Source: Macrosoma leucophasiata (lineage: Eukaryota; Arthropoda; Insecta; Lepidoptera; Hedylidae). From it: a stretch of DNA of 64,000 nucleotides. A program made the translations under genes and the position numbers. Location: assembly GCA_036365455.1 (NCBI GenBank), contig JAWQUS010000008.1:19265501-19329500 (forward strand), read 5' to 3'. The notes under the pieces were generated by a model. That model saw only the letters and a list, made by a program, of their open reading frames with translations, did not search any database and had not been told where the DNA came from. This document shows, piece after piece, positions 10,240-21,644 of the stretch (the first letter of the stretch is position 1; every line of letters starts with the position of its first letter).

Positions 10240-11202
10240 TTGCATCTAAATCAAATCAGCGCCAACACGGAACATATGACTAACAAATGGTTCGTCTCAC
10301 TGTCTCCTTTATTTCAATAATATTCATAGCCAGTTATATTCGTCCGTTGTGTTCATAGCAAGTGTATACGATGCCTTTATGAGTAGAATGTTCGTGAAGT
10401 ATATCCAATAATGATGCAATACTGTGCCAAATGTCAGACAACTACAATAGGGCTACAATTTGCTGTCGAATATTTCCTTCAAAGTATGCATAATGAACGT
10501 TATAAATAAAACTTAGACGATGATAAATGTTTTATATTATTAAGGTTGATCAAGGACATTTCTTTTTTTTCGGCCTTTGGCAACCGATTTCTGGTAATGT
10601 AAGCTTTATTCTTCAAGCATTATTCATTAACTTACAGCAAAAATCTTAATTATTTAACAAGGATGAAAGTTTTCTTTTTCTGGGCTGTTCGATCTAATGC
10701 CACTGTTTTTTTTCTTATTTATATTTAGATAAACAACACACTTTTAAAACGTCTTAGTCTCATTTATTGAAATTTGGTTCAAATATACACATAAATCAGT
10801 GACCCAAATCAGCATCTATAGTTTGGGTTTAATTACTTATCAGTAAGGGGATTGCTTTTGGGGAATGAAAAAGATAATTAATAAAAACTTCAATCTGTAT
10901 TCTGTGACTTATCTAATAAAATGGGCTTATTGTGAGATATTTAATCACTGATAATTATTCTAAAAAAAACAATTTTATATTTATTTAAGTTAATAGGTGA
11001 TGAGACTTTTATGTCCAAAGCCATTCACTTAAAAATTAAAATTATAAAAAAAACTGCCTTGTCTATGGATTTGATATTATAGGAAAACTTGGTATTTAAA
11101 ATAACGAAATTTTTCAGTTGTACGGAACAGAGTCCCATTCGCACTTACTCGGTTTTGATGTAGTGGCGTATCTACTTGTAGGTCACAAAAAATATACGCA
11201 AT
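10240..11202. other. Unassigned AT-rich DNA
   Basis: No repeat landmark and no plausible coding frame seen. Stops are frequent in all frames. Confidence 0.4.
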
Positions 11203-11325
11203 TTTTAGGGTGCCGTATCTCAAAAGGAAAATGGACCTTTTATAAATTCACTTGTAAGCCGCTCTATCTGTCCCTTTTTCAGAGCCGATTCTGTCCGAAA
11301 GTACTGGACTGATTGAATTTAGTAC
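11203..11325 (+). repeat. GGTTCCGTA-related fragment (AAAAGGAAAA.GGACC type)
   Basis: TTTTTAGGGTGCCGTATCTC, AAAAGGAAAATGGACC, TCTGTCCCTTTTTCAGAGCC and TACTGGACTGATTGAAT follow the first part of the copy at 19212-19330. The rest is missing. Confidence 0.5.
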
Positions 11326-11504
11326 ACACGTGTATATCAAACATTCAAACAGACATGTAATAATAATGAGTGGATTTCTAACTCCCACTTTTGGGTTATA
11401 AATGGAGTAAAAAAGTCTTTATGGAAATTGGATATCAATTGCTGCTTTTAATATCCAAAGATTTTTGCTGTACCGTTTTATCTATTCATCATTATCATAA
11501 CTCC

Positions 11505-12065
11505 AGCAGAAACACGTCCACTGCTAGACAAAGCTTTCCCCAAAGACACCCAAAATAGTGCTGTGCGACCTGTGCGTCATTAAGCGAGAATATGGCATCA
11601 TCGTCACGCTTGATAGGCGTGTGGAGGAACGGGTGCACTGTGGAGGAACGGGTGGAAATATTCCACCGACAAAAAGGGAGGATCCTCCGATCAGGCGAGG
11701 TGTTAGCGCCTGGCAGGCCGCGGTACTTCGATTGACGTTGGGAAGTTGTACATACGAGTACGGCAACTTTTGAGAAATTTTCGCATGTGCGATGTAATTC
11801 GATTGATACGCGATCTACCGTACTGGACAAGTACTGTGAGGTTTCATTGTATTCCACTAGTTGGAGCCTTAATGTACGCGTCAGGCGGATTGGCGATCGC
11901 AGTGGCGGTAGTTTCATCCCGTGACGCTGTTGCCCATCCCGCGTTGTTATTTGGACTACCGCCCTGTTAGGATGGTTCGACTCTCTTGGTGGGTTGACTG
12001 ACAGCTCTAGCGGGAGAATTTTCCTGTACTAGAGGACGATGGGGTAGTCACGTCCGGACGCTTTC
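11505..12065 (+). repeat. Repeat family C, longest copy
   Basis: It begins with a CGTCCACTGCTAGACAAAGC motif, a widespread head of lepidopteran LINE-derived repeats. It continues through GAGAATATGGCATCATCGTC, GGCGATCGCAGTGGCGGTAG, CCGTGACGCTGTTGCCCATC, ACTACCGCCC, and a 3' part AGTCACGTCCGGACG. Other copies: 12478-12735, 29890-30205, 30622-30835, 49370-49482. The two overlapping open frames here are by-products of its GC-richer composition. An insert (about 11650-11880) separates blocks that are adjacent elsewhere. Confidence 0.5.
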
Positions 12066-12235
12066 GCCGCGTCTTTTATCTAATAAGTGTGGAACATGAA
12101 CACACCGCTAGTCGTGTGCTTTATGAACCCTAGATTACCTTCATCCTTATTGCCTGTTATCTTACAGGTCACTGCTTTATTGTGCCCCTTCTTGCAATAC
12201 GTTACGCGTTCATATATTTTCTAATGCGTCGCGGT

Positions 12236-12356
12236 AGCTTATACAATGGATCATCTCATCAATGGAGTATCTTTCAGTAAATTTATTTCTTTTAGAGGTA
12301 TGATTTCTGAAATAAAACAATTTATTGAAATATACTGATGATCCATTGTATAAGCT
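12236..12356. mobile_element. Small foldback element
   Basis: AGCTTATACAATGGATCATC at the left and GATGATCCATTGTATAAGCT at the right are perfect inverted repeats (20 bp). Weaker pairing (AGTAT.TTTCA.TAAATT with AATTTATTGAAATATACT) reaches toward the centre, so most of the 121 bp can fold back. No target duplication fixed. Confidence 0.65.
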
Positions 12357-12477
12357 TCATTGTTTCATTGGTTCATACTTAATAATAATTGTCAATGTAA
12401 AAAAAAATAAGCAGCAATATTTTACTACAGCATATAAATAAATTTATAGCGTCGAAACCTGACCTGGATGAGAGTTG

Positions 12478-12735
12478 TGCAGTTAGTCAACCGCGAACAA
12501 ACCAATGTCAATAGCAGTCAAACCATTCCAATAGGATAGTAGTAAATATAATAACGCGGGATGGGCAGCAGCGTCCTTCGATAAATCTACCAGCACTGCG
12601 ATCAATCCGCATGCTGGTAGATTTATTACCGTTGCGATTATGCCGTATACTCCCCAAATGAACCACATCACTGCTGTGATGCCCATCTTTGCGACTTTGG
12701 TCTACCAATGGGAGTCATTCGGCTGAAGTGATGAC
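12478..12735 (-). repeat. Repeat family C, reverse copy
   Basis: GTCAACCGCGAACAAACC, GTCAAACCATTCCAATAGG, ACGCGGGATGGGCAGCAGCG and GATTATGCCGTATACTCCCC match the reverse of the family C body. The open frame at 12483-12686 lies wholly inside this repeat. It is followed closely by a SINE-A in the same orientation. Confidence 0.55.
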
Positions 12736-12770
12736 GGTAAATAAATTTTGCACCAGTCTCGTGAAGCATC

Positions 12771-13078
12771 TTTTTTTTTATGTAATGGACGTGGAATACA
12801 ATCATGCAGTTCACATTGATTTTAAGTGATGACTGCAGCCTATAGACACCCACATTTGTGTGGGTGTCTATAGGCTGCAGACCAAGGTCAAAATGCAGAT
12901 GCGTTACCACTTCTGAGGCCTAAGGTGTAATGCCTCCGGGCCGGAAATTACAGGACCGCACATTACCACCTGACCGGAACAGGATAGTGCTGAACACTAC
13001 CATTTAGCGGCAAGTATATTAGGTAATGCGGTGGTGCCTACGCCCGCGAGCTCTGTCACTGGAGCTCTACCACCAGTA
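12771..13078 (-). mobile_element. SINE-A, full length with internal inverted duplication
   Basis: From the T-run at 12771 to CTACCACCAGT at 13078 the element is complete. At 12833-12880 the stretch CTGCAGCCTATAGACACCCACA is followed at once by its perfect reverse complement. This 22-bp-arm palindrome is absent from other copies. The rest keeps the family order. Confidence 0.8.
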
Positions 13079-13171
13079 TAGACGTGAAGATAACTGATGC
13101 CCAGGACGTATCAATGTCACTGTGACAGTTATCTCGGAAGGACAGACGGATGGCACAGTAGCATCTGTATA

Positions 13172-13370
13172 TCTATACTAATATTATAAAGCTGAAGAGT
13201 TTGTTTGTTTGTTTACTTGAACGCGCTAATCTCAGGAACTACTGGTCTGATTTGAAAAGTTCTTTCAGTGTTGGATAGCCCATTTATCGAGAAAGGTTAT
13301 AGGCTATATATCATCACGCTACGGCTAATAGGAGCGGAGCAGCGCGGGCGAAGCCGTGGCGGGCCGCTAG
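13172..13370 (+). mobile_element. Helitron-like element (LSH-like, AGGAACTACTGG type)
   Basis: It starts TCTATACTAATATTATAAAG, has TTTGTTTGTTTGTTTAC, CAGGAACTACTGGTCTGAT, TTATAGGCTATATATCATC, and ends GGCGGGCCGCTAG before T. This matches a well-known lepidopteran Helitron family as I recall it. A longer reverse relative lies at 50890-51391. Confidence 0.75.
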
Positions 13371-15494
13371 TAATAATATAATTGGTACAGAACTCTTAAA
13401 ACAAGATATACAAAGTTAAAATTAAACACTTCAACCGAGATTATAATATATTAAAATACACACATATACGGCTTTCACGTTAATTAAAGGGGAAGCATTA
13501 GTAGAATTATTATTGATAATGGAGGACTGAGTGACTTCATACGAATTACTGACAATGAAAACACGTGTCTAGACAGCTATTATGGTTATACGTAATATAC
13601 ACAACAGAACAGCAAACACGCTACCTCAAATTAATTATTTCGATTGGTCAAAGCACAACACATGGTTTTAATTTAACGCATAAAAGCCTATGCACACACC
13701 AGACCCGGGACGTGATAGGGATATGGACGTGTCAGTGTGTTGTGAAAGTCAATTTTGTATTAAAACATGTCATTTTGTTTCACTGTCAATCAGTTTGCAA
13801 ATACCCTATGAAGTTTTAATACACATCTCTTTTTCATTTTATCGACATTACATTTTGTTTAAGTTTTGATTCTAATCCATTAAATATATCAATAGAGTGA
13901 GATAAGTTACCTAAAAGTGTTGTTATACTAAGTTTGTTAAATAAATTCATATTTATGAGTTTGCAAACAAGGAAATTAAATATAGGTGCACCTACCCGAA
14001 AACTGTCTGACGTGTACGTATAAAGAACAAAGTTGACAAAAGCTCGTACAAAAGTGTGCATCGATATATTTTCGAGCTTCGAATATAACGCGTAATAAAT
14101 AAATAAATAACATAACATTATTTCTGAGTACAGACGTGTGTGAATACACCATTGATCTATATGTACTACAAGACAAGATACTCCAATCTTTGGTGGCACA
14201 GTCACAGTCAGTTTTAAATCAACTTACCACACTTTAATAAAATCACATATTGACAGTTGACGTGTGACAATCCAGGACCGATTTTGTATACAGAAACTCG
14301 GAATTTTATACCTTGAGATACTTAAGGACTTGAAAATAAAAAGTCTATTCATCATAAATAACATTCACTTAACAGAGTTCCAAGTACCGTCATTACTGAG
14401 AAGATTTCTGATACCGAAAAAACTCAGAGTGATGCTCTTTTTGACAAAATCCTCAGATCACATAGCAATTAAATTAGAATACAGATAATGTGAACGTACG
14501 TGGCACATGCATATATAAATACACATAATACCTGCATATACTCATCAAAAAGTTAACACTGAGAAAACCGTGATAGAAGATACTACCCGCATACCACAAC
14601 AGACCAGTACCCACATGGGCCGATTTATTTAAAGAAACTCAGAATTTTCGCACATTGACCAATATATACGAAAGTACTTGACTGGATACACCCCTTGGTA
14701 GCATGGTTTCAGTTATTTGCATTCAATTAACCGCAGTTTCTCATAGTAATATAATAGATGACGTGGTAATGTCTGACTAAATATCTGTCAAATAAAATTA
14801 AAAACGGAATCGGCTCTTTGTTCCCGGTGTCTTCTCTATAACCTCATTGACTTCGCATTTTTTTTTAATTTATGGTTTTTTATATGGCAAAGATATATGC
14901 ATGTATATCATATACTTACCTATCAATTTGGGGTTTTAACGAACTGTCACTACTGAATTATAACGGCATTAAAATTAGCATTATATACAACGTGTAACAG
15001 GATTAAATGTACAACCCGAAACTACTTTGATCAGAATCGGTAACTGAATCGATTTCAGGCATTTTTGACATAGGTTTTGTTTTGTTTTTTGACACAGTTT
15101 TGTTCCAAAATTAATTACAATTAAGGAAATTATGGTCACACATTTGGTGACCAGTCAATACAAACAAAAATGAGACTAACGTCTATCCAAAATAGAATGC
15201 TCGTCTCAACAAGCTTATTAGAACTCTTTGAGACGTGCTTTTAATAATTAAAGAAAGAAATTAGGTAGTGGAAATTAGTTATTACTAGCGAGTGTTAAAT
15301 AACGCAGGTTACGCTACATCACATTGCAAAAGTGTGCGTGTGTGAGTAGTTTCGTGTTTTAAGTGCGGACGTAGGTAGAGATAGGGTAAGTATGCATGTG
15401 CATACTGTTCGTACAAATTGAGGACAACTTATTTCTTAAATAAAAATCATTAAATACATAAACTATATTTAACTATATTTAAACTATATTTTTT
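13371..15494. other. Mostly unassigned; one decayed LINE-D scrap
   Basis: Around 14340-14425, AACATTCACTTAACAGAGTTCC and TCATTACTGAGAAGATTTC resemble the reverse 3' UTR of LINE family D. A strong splice-donor-like GGGTAAGTATG occurs at about 15384 but without any recognisable exon. Otherwise nothing is seen. Confidence 0.35.
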
Positions 15495-15793
15495 ACTGGT
15501 GGTAGAGCTCCAGTGACGGAGCTCGCGGGCGTAGGCACCACCGCGTTATCTAATAAACTTGCCGCTAAATGGTAGTGTCGCAGCACTATCGTGTTCCGGT
15601 CAGGTGGTAATGTACGGCCCTGTAATTTCCGGCACAGAGGCATAACACCTTAGGCCTCAGGAGTGGCAACGCATCTGCATTGTGACCTTGGTCTTTGTGT
15701 GGGTGTCTATAGGCTGCAGTCATCACTTAACATCAATGTGAACTGCATGCTTGTTTGCCACTTCCATAACATAAAAAAAAAAAAAAAAAAAAA
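15495..15793 (+). mobile_element. SINE-A, full length with long poly(A)
   Basis: It runs from TTTTACTGGTGGTAGAGCTC to a tail of about 21 A ending at 15793. Nearly every family block is intact, and the long pure A-tail suggests this is one of the youngest copies in the window. Confidence 0.85.
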
Positions 15794-16269
15794 TAAACAT
15801 GTAATTTCAGTTCGTATATTATGATTATACCTCGATTTTCTAATCGGGGTGTTAGAGAGTGTGCAATATTCCTGTTACATGTTGTATGTATCATATATGT
15901 AAGAATTGTGATAGCAAGCAATGTTTCATGAACAATTATAAACTATTTCACCTATCAGTCGCTTTTACGTACGAATGTACTAATGTCGAGAGTGAAATGG
16001 ATTTGATTTTCGCAATAGGCATGAATGTTTCACCGGAAAGCTATCAAGTTATTGTTTAACTATTCAATGTTCCTTTGTATCCATTTGTGAATCCTACGTG
16101 CCATGACCATGTGTAAAATATTCTATCATAATTATATTTAGCTTTCATATTATCATAGATATTGGAAATTCAAAAAAATGTTCAAAGAAACGGGTATGTA
16201 AATAGAGCTATAAACATAATATAAACAGAAACCAGAAGTCGAAATGCATATGAGTTGCCCTGTATTAAA

Positions 16270-16620
16270 CTGCATTACATACAGAATCAGAATCAGAAAC
16301 TCATTTATTCATATAGGGTGACAAGCACCTCTTTTGACACGTCAAAAACAAACAAAATAAAATAAATTAAAGTGAATAACAATTGATATACATGTCAAAC
16401 AAGATAAAATATATATGTATAGTCAAGAATATCACTAAGATAAAACTAAATTTATTAAACTAATGTAAAAGTATATTAGTAGAATGTCTCATTTCCCCTT
16501 TTCAAACTGATAACAAAGAGTAAAAAGAAAAGAAAAAGTCATTCTTTGTCATTCACCGGCAGAGTTCCAAAGGCCAATATGATCTGAGAAAAACGTACCC
16601 AAAAACACTCAGTCGGCTCT
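16270..16620 (-). repeat. LINE 3' end with (GATTCT)n tail, reverse
   Basis: CAGAATCAGAATCAGAAACTC then ATTTATTCATATAGGGTGAC read in reverse as an AATAAAT-type signal followed by TGATTCTG repeats. CACCGGCAGAGTTCCAAAGGCC at the far side resembles the family D 3' UTR. A forward relative ends at about 57.74 kb (TTTCTGATTCTGATAG). Confidence 0.5.
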
Positions 16621-16789
16621 TTTAAAAATAAACATACTACTATATAACTGGAACATAATTGACAAATTTAATAAAAGGTGGTGTGGGCACCGCTTTACCC
16701 TCACGCTTTCCATGTTAGTGGGTACAGTTAGAATAATATAATTTATAAATAAACCTAGCCTAATTACTCTATATTACATGAGCTATTTA

Positions 16790-16965
16790 ACAGTGAAAGT
16801 ACCGTCAAAGCCGTTCACGAGATTAGCCGGAACAAACAGACAGACAGACAAAAATTGAGAAAAATGTGGTTTTGGTATATAATATGTAGCGTGTATTTTG
16901 TAAAATTATATAACAAACAGACACTCCAATGTAATTTATTTGTATAGATAGATATATAGATGTAT
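16790..16965 (-). repeat. Helitron-like fragment, reverse
   Basis: GAGATTAGCCGGAACAAACAG, ACAGACAGACAAAAATTGAG, TTTGGTATATAATATGTAGC and AACAAACAGACACTCCAAT are the reverse of the 5' two-thirds of the element at 5319-5646. The CTAG end is not seen. Confidence 0.5.
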
Positions 16966-16977
16966 AGATTAGTCTGA

Positions 16978-17052
16978 ATGAATATAATATATATGTATAT
17001 TTTATTTAATTATTAATTTATTAATTAATTTATATATTTATTTATTTATTTA
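16978..17052. repeat. AT-rich simple sequence (TTAT/TTAATT)n
   Basis: Runs of ATATATAT then TTATTTAATTATTAATTTAT and TTTATTTATTTA. No function inferred. Confidence 0.8.
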
Positions 17053-17495
17053 ATGTACAAGACAAATTATAATCAATGACAGTAAAAACAAAAACAAAAT
17101 TGGTTTGAATCCGGATTGTAATTCAGGATTATGTACATACCTAGGTATAGTAAAAGTTGTATTTTTTAAATACCGCATTAACGTACTAACAGTATTTTGT
17201 TGATTGAATATATATATATACCAAACGTTATATATTTCTTTTTCCAAACACAACAGAACTTACACAATTTTGAACATATCAATTGAACTGAACAACTACA
17301 GTAATATACACATAAGATTGAGTAACCTATCATTATAAATCGGACACTAAGATAAAGACGAGTCTTTATCGCACAAGAATAATGCCATGATTTCAAAATT
17401 TTGTTATTCGTTGGTATACATTTTAGATGAGAAGTTTAATTTTTAAGTAGGTATTACGGGTATCATGAAAAAAATGACGTCATAATGTGATTTTT

Positions 17496-17793
17496 ACTGG
17501 TGGTAGAGCTCCAGTGACGGAGCTCGCGGGCGTAGGCACCACCGCATTACCTAATATACTTGCCGCTAAATGGTAGTGTTCAGTACTATCGTGTTCCGGT
17601 CAGGTGGTAATAATGTACGGCCCTGTAATTTCCGGCACAGGGGCATAACACCTTTGGCCTCCGGATTGGTAACGCATCTGCATTTTGACCTTGGTCTTTG
17701 TGTAATTGTCTATAGGCTGCAGTCATCACTAAACATCAATGTGAACTGCATGCTTGTTTGCCACTACCATTACATTAAAAAAAATAATAAAAA
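17496..17793 (+). mobile_element. SINE-A, full length
   Basis: From TTTTTACTGGTGGTAG to an A-rich tail (AAAAAAAATAATAAAAAA). All landmarks are present with few changes. The open frame at 17570-17845 is accidental, because comparable frames appear in other copies (38281-38484 and 61986-62201, both reverse) and encode nothing conserved beyond the repeat. Confidence 0.85.
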
Positions 17794-19211
17794 ATCGAAA
17801 ATCATGAATCCGGACAAAAAATTGCCCGTTGACTCAAAATGTTGAGTCTTTAGAGTCAACAATTCAGACTTAGAATATCTGTGAGTTAATTTGAGACTCC
17901 TATTTAGATACAATCAAAGTCCACATGAAACGTAGTCGTGGCCAGATGTTGTTGCAAAAGGGCGGACGATATAAACAATTCAACACTTACAGCAATTTAC
18001 AAAAAAGTACTCTAAGTGAAAATGCCCTCTAGTTATTTATTAATATAGCACCCACAGGGTCCCCGGATTAGGGATTCGGAAATGTCTGAACTGACCGCAA
18101 TGACAATTCGCTAATCAATTAGGTATGTCGCAGCAATATCGTCCTGTATGTAATTCATAACGTATATACATGGTGCTTTTACAAATTAGTCGGATTTTGC
18201 GAAGGCGCGCCTAGCATAATAAAAAGTAAAGTTGATGAATGTGGGCATAAAAAGGTTAAAGTCTTCAATGCAATATTATGGTAAATTTCTTTTTTTTTTA
18301 TAAAATAATACGTACTGACATCCAGATTCCCAATCCTGTTAAATACATTATAAAAATAATGTACTTAAACTTACTTAAGTCTGAATAAATATACTATTTT
18401 GAGTCGTAAAACTGTTATTGATACACGATAATTGAAACTTTTTACTTACACATTTAAAACCTAGGCATTCACAACAGCTGTTTTGGAGCGAAATATTATT
18501 CCGGCATTTTTGGACACGTAACTTTTGTCCGGTACGATTCAAGGGTTTAAAATAGTGATTAAATAAAACAACTCTACTTTAGCGCGGGAAAAGTGACGGG
18601 ATGTGACGGTGCGTACACCTCGCCTGGGTTCCGATTGTTTACTGAGTTAAAGAGAGCTTCTAATACAGTCTGCGTAGTAACGGTATCCTTGCTACGCGCA
18701 TGCGTACGACCACCTCATAGAATATTCTACGGAAAGATGCCCTATAACCCTAAATTTAATTAATTTAAGTAAAAAGCGATCGCTGCGAACTTGTCCCCAT
18801 GACCTTTGTGTTGTGTATGTTATCGTCAAAAACTGTTCCGATTATTTTGCAAATAATATGTCCAAAGTTTTCGTAAACAAATTCAGGTGTACCTAACTGG
18901 ACTGAATATTATGATGTTAGAAGTCTATTAGAAGTCCTATAGGACTTCGTCGTGGTAGAGATACAGTTTTAACGCGAGGGCTAACTAAAAACAAAGTAGT
19001 ACCTATATCTTTACTCCTCTACGATCTCTTCGGTCGTATGTCCTTAGTGTTAGTCATTGTTAAGTGCTACAATGTTAAAGTTATATAGAAAGTATGACTA
19101 TAATATAAAGTCCACAGGTAAAGCCCTGTTTCAGGAATGCGAACTGTAGATATTTAATGTGTATATTTCTAGACTCAGAAAGGAGACGGATAATGATCAC
19201 GTTTTTCCGGT
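17794..19211. other. Unassigned DNA
   Basis: No repeat family in common with the rest of the window, apart from short hairpins such as TTGACTCAAAATGTTGAGTC at 17829. No plausible exon is identified. Confidence 0.35.
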
Positions 19212-19845
19212 TTTTAGGGTTCCGTACCGTAAAAGGAAAAAAGGAACCCTTATAGGATCACTCGTGCGTTTGTCTGTCTGTCCGTCTGTCACAGCCAATT
19301 TGCTCCGAAACTACTAGACCGATTGAGTTGAAATTTTATAAATATATGTAAATTGGTGACTCAAAGATGAACACGTCAAGTAAAATAATAAATTTTAAAC
19401 AAAAGAGCCAATTACGGGGTGTAAATCAAAAAATTAAAAAAAAAAATTGTAAACTGGGTCGTGTGAAATGAAAGAAGTTGTTGTCAGCATCTCAGATATA
19501 TTTTTTTTATAATTTTTGCATAAACACATTTGAAGTTATTTAAGAAAAACTACGAAAATTGACCATTCCCCCCCTATCTCCAAAACTACTGAACTTAAAA
19601 TTTTGAAAAAAATATGGAAAATAGTTATTTGCCTATAGATTACTGAAAAACCTATAAGAAGTTTGAGTATTCAAATTAAATCGAAAATTCTTAACAATAT
19701 AACCTCCCTTGCCGGTACCACCGTAACCGCTATGTCCTTGCATTTTAAATCTGTAATATTTTCGAAAATATTTATTTAAATTACGGAACCCTTACCACGC
19801 GAGTTCAACTCGTACTTGTCCGGTTTTATTCCCCAAGAATCACTC
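19212..19845 (+). mobile_element. GGTTCCGTA family, second subfamily
   Basis: Left end TTTTTAGGGTTCCGTACCG then AAAAGGAAAAAAGGAACCC and TTGTCTGTCTGTCCGTCTGTC. Right end ACGGAACCCTTACCACGCG then TTCAACTCGTACTTGTCCGG. The two ends carry AGGGTTCCGTA in opposite orientations. The body differs from the 2783-3380 type, so there are at least two subfamilies. Non-coding. Confidence 0.6.
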
Positions 19846-20002
19846 TATCTATTGGTGAAAACCACGTAAAAATCCGTGCAGTAATCTTTGAGTTTATAGC
19901 GAACAGACAGACAGACAGACACCGGGGAAGACTTTGTTTTATAACAAGTATACTATGTTTATCTCTCTGGAATGAAAATGTTATTTTCCACAGTAGAAGC
20001 TA

Positions 20003-20680
20003 GTGTTGTCAGTTGTCCCGATTTGCGCGGGATGTCCCGATTTCTGATGAATGTATATCAGTCACAGACCAATCAGCCTTCCTTGGTTTCATAGTCGATG
20101 GTATCAGTAGAATGTCCATTTCGTCTTTTACAGACCTTTATCAAAGTAGTTTCTTTGTAATAAATATTATTTAGTAAAAATTGATTTATGTTAAGTAGTT
20201 ATAAAAATGTACTCCATGTGATCAAAGTGCTTTTGTAATTTAGTTTTATGAGTTTATTACCTATTTAATACTATGAAACACCGCAGCTGAGAGGGGGGGA
20301 TTCTTGTAACATAAGTGACTACATCTTAAAAGATTTCCCACACCCAAATTATATGAACACTTGTTTTATTAATAAAATATTTTATTGATGTTATATTTTT
20401 GTTTTCAGGGCTCTGGGGACTCATCCCAATTTACACCTGATGGGGACGTTAAAAGTCCCAATAAATCAATCATCATCATTATCTCAACCGAAAGACGTCC
20501 ACTGCCAGTCAAAAGCCTCTCTAAAGATCAGTCATTTTTGGGGCCCGAGGCTTTTGATTAATCAATTAATTAATTAAAATCTTTTGGCCTGTTTTTTTTA
20601 CTGTCCTGATTTTTACCACTGGATCCCGATTTATTTTACTTACTGTCCCGATTGGAAACAAATCGGAACCTGGTAACACT
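20003..20680. mobile_element. Candidate inverted-end element (GTCCCGATTTG)
   Basis: Left TAGTGTTGTCAGTTGTCCCG and right CGGAACCTGGTAACACTAT are partly inverted (TAGTGTTRYCAG ... CTGGTAACACTA). The motif GTCCCGATTT recurs three times inside. A LINE-type GACGTCCACTGCCAG motif sits at 20496. No target duplication could be confirmed, so this is tentative. Confidence 0.3.
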
Positions 20681-20774
20681 ATTCTAAGCCTCCATGTTAA
20701 ACATTAATGGTAAACATTTTGTTCTGGAGCAGTAATTATATTTTAAACATTGGAAGTGTTTTATAGGTTCTCAA

Positions 20775-20960
20775 AATCATATTTCAAAGTTGTTACACCT
20801 TGTATGTCTCTCCACGCGAGGTCCTTAACGGGATAAGCAGAGACTGTGGAGCGCCAGATATCCCTTTCCTGACACACCTCTTGTGCCTCATCTTCATTCA
20901 TCATTCTCTTCATACATGCACGCCGATTCCACCTTGTATTTTCATTTCTTTTTGTCATGA
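20775..20960 (-). pseudogene. RTE-like LINE, ORF C-terminal tail
   Basis: Minus-strand translation contains NRRACMKRMMNEDEAQEV, CQERDIWRSTVSAYPVKDLA. The same peptide is encoded at 54224-54433 and, with decay, at 25942-26157. It is the conserved C-terminal end of an RTE-type reverse-transcriptase polyprotein in Lepidoptera, as I recall it. The rest of the ORF is absent, as in the other two copies. Confidence 0.6.
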
Positions 20961-21150
20961 TCGTTTATCATAAAATTTAATTTATTTTAAGTTTTCATTT
21001 AACATCCCAATTGCATCAAGAACTTAATTGGACAAAAAGCATTCAGTCCACAATGGTTGCACACACATCTCGATAATCAAAGTTGTCAATTGAGTTGCGT
21101 TTCGAAGTCTAAGATGTTTTGTTCCTAAGCCTTTTATTACGGAGCCGTAC

Positions 21151-21222
21151 ATCACCATCTAACCGGAACGCGATAGGTATTGCCGCTGTCATTCTCCGGA
21201 CAGATAAATTAGGTAATGATTG
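21151..21222 (-). repeat. SINE-A, decayed fragment
   Basis: CATCTAACCGGAACGCGATAG and ACAGATAAATTAGGTAATG follow the SINE-A 5' region in reverse with many changes and the central block altered. Confidence 0.4.
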
Positions 21223-21282
21223 GGCGTATTCGATTTACACACATCTCTACACTCCGTAGAAGGTTTTTATCCATCGTTTTAG

Positions 21283-21480
21283 GTTATAGGGAGCTGTACC
21301 TCAAAAGGAAAAAAATATACCGGCCGAATTGAGAACCTCCTCGTTTTTGCACTCGGTTTAAAAAACGGTTCTCCTTTATGATCTCTCGTGCGTCTGTTTG
21401 TTTATCCGTCTGTCACAGATGATTTTATCTTAAAATACTGTGCCAATTGAGTTGAAATTCGATACGCATATTATTATTAT
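21283..21480 (+). repeat. GGTTCCGTA-related fragment
   Basis: TTAGGTTATAGGGAGCTGTACC, TCAAAAGGAAAAAAAT, TCTCGTGCGTCTGTTTG, CGTCTGTCACAGATGATTTT and CAATTGAGTTGAAATTCGATA follow the left half of the 19212 element. It ends at an ATT microsatellite (21471-21486). Confidence 0.45.
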
Positions 21481-21644
21481 TATTAATCATTTATTTCGAG
21501 CTACTAGAGCCCATATCAAATACAATAAACACATAAAATATAAAAATACAGTCATATACTAATACTATATTGTGCATATGACAATCAGTGATCATCACAA
21601 TCATAGGTCTCAATCTAATACGTGCTCGCAAATAAATGTAATCT

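Noticed and set aside
11495..11970. Several overlapping open frames up to 140 codons on both strands
   Set aside because: All fall in repeat family C, whose higher GC content lowers stop frequency. None has a recognisable motif.
15300..15400. Possible 5' exon ending at GGGTAAGTATG
   Set aside because: The donor is good, but no promoter element, coding frame or partner acceptor could be identified, so a single donor match is not enough.
17570..17845. 91-codon open frame in plus orientation
   Set aside because: It lies inside SINE-A. Comparable frames occur in other SINE-A copies but are short and broken, so this is repeat sequence and not a gene.
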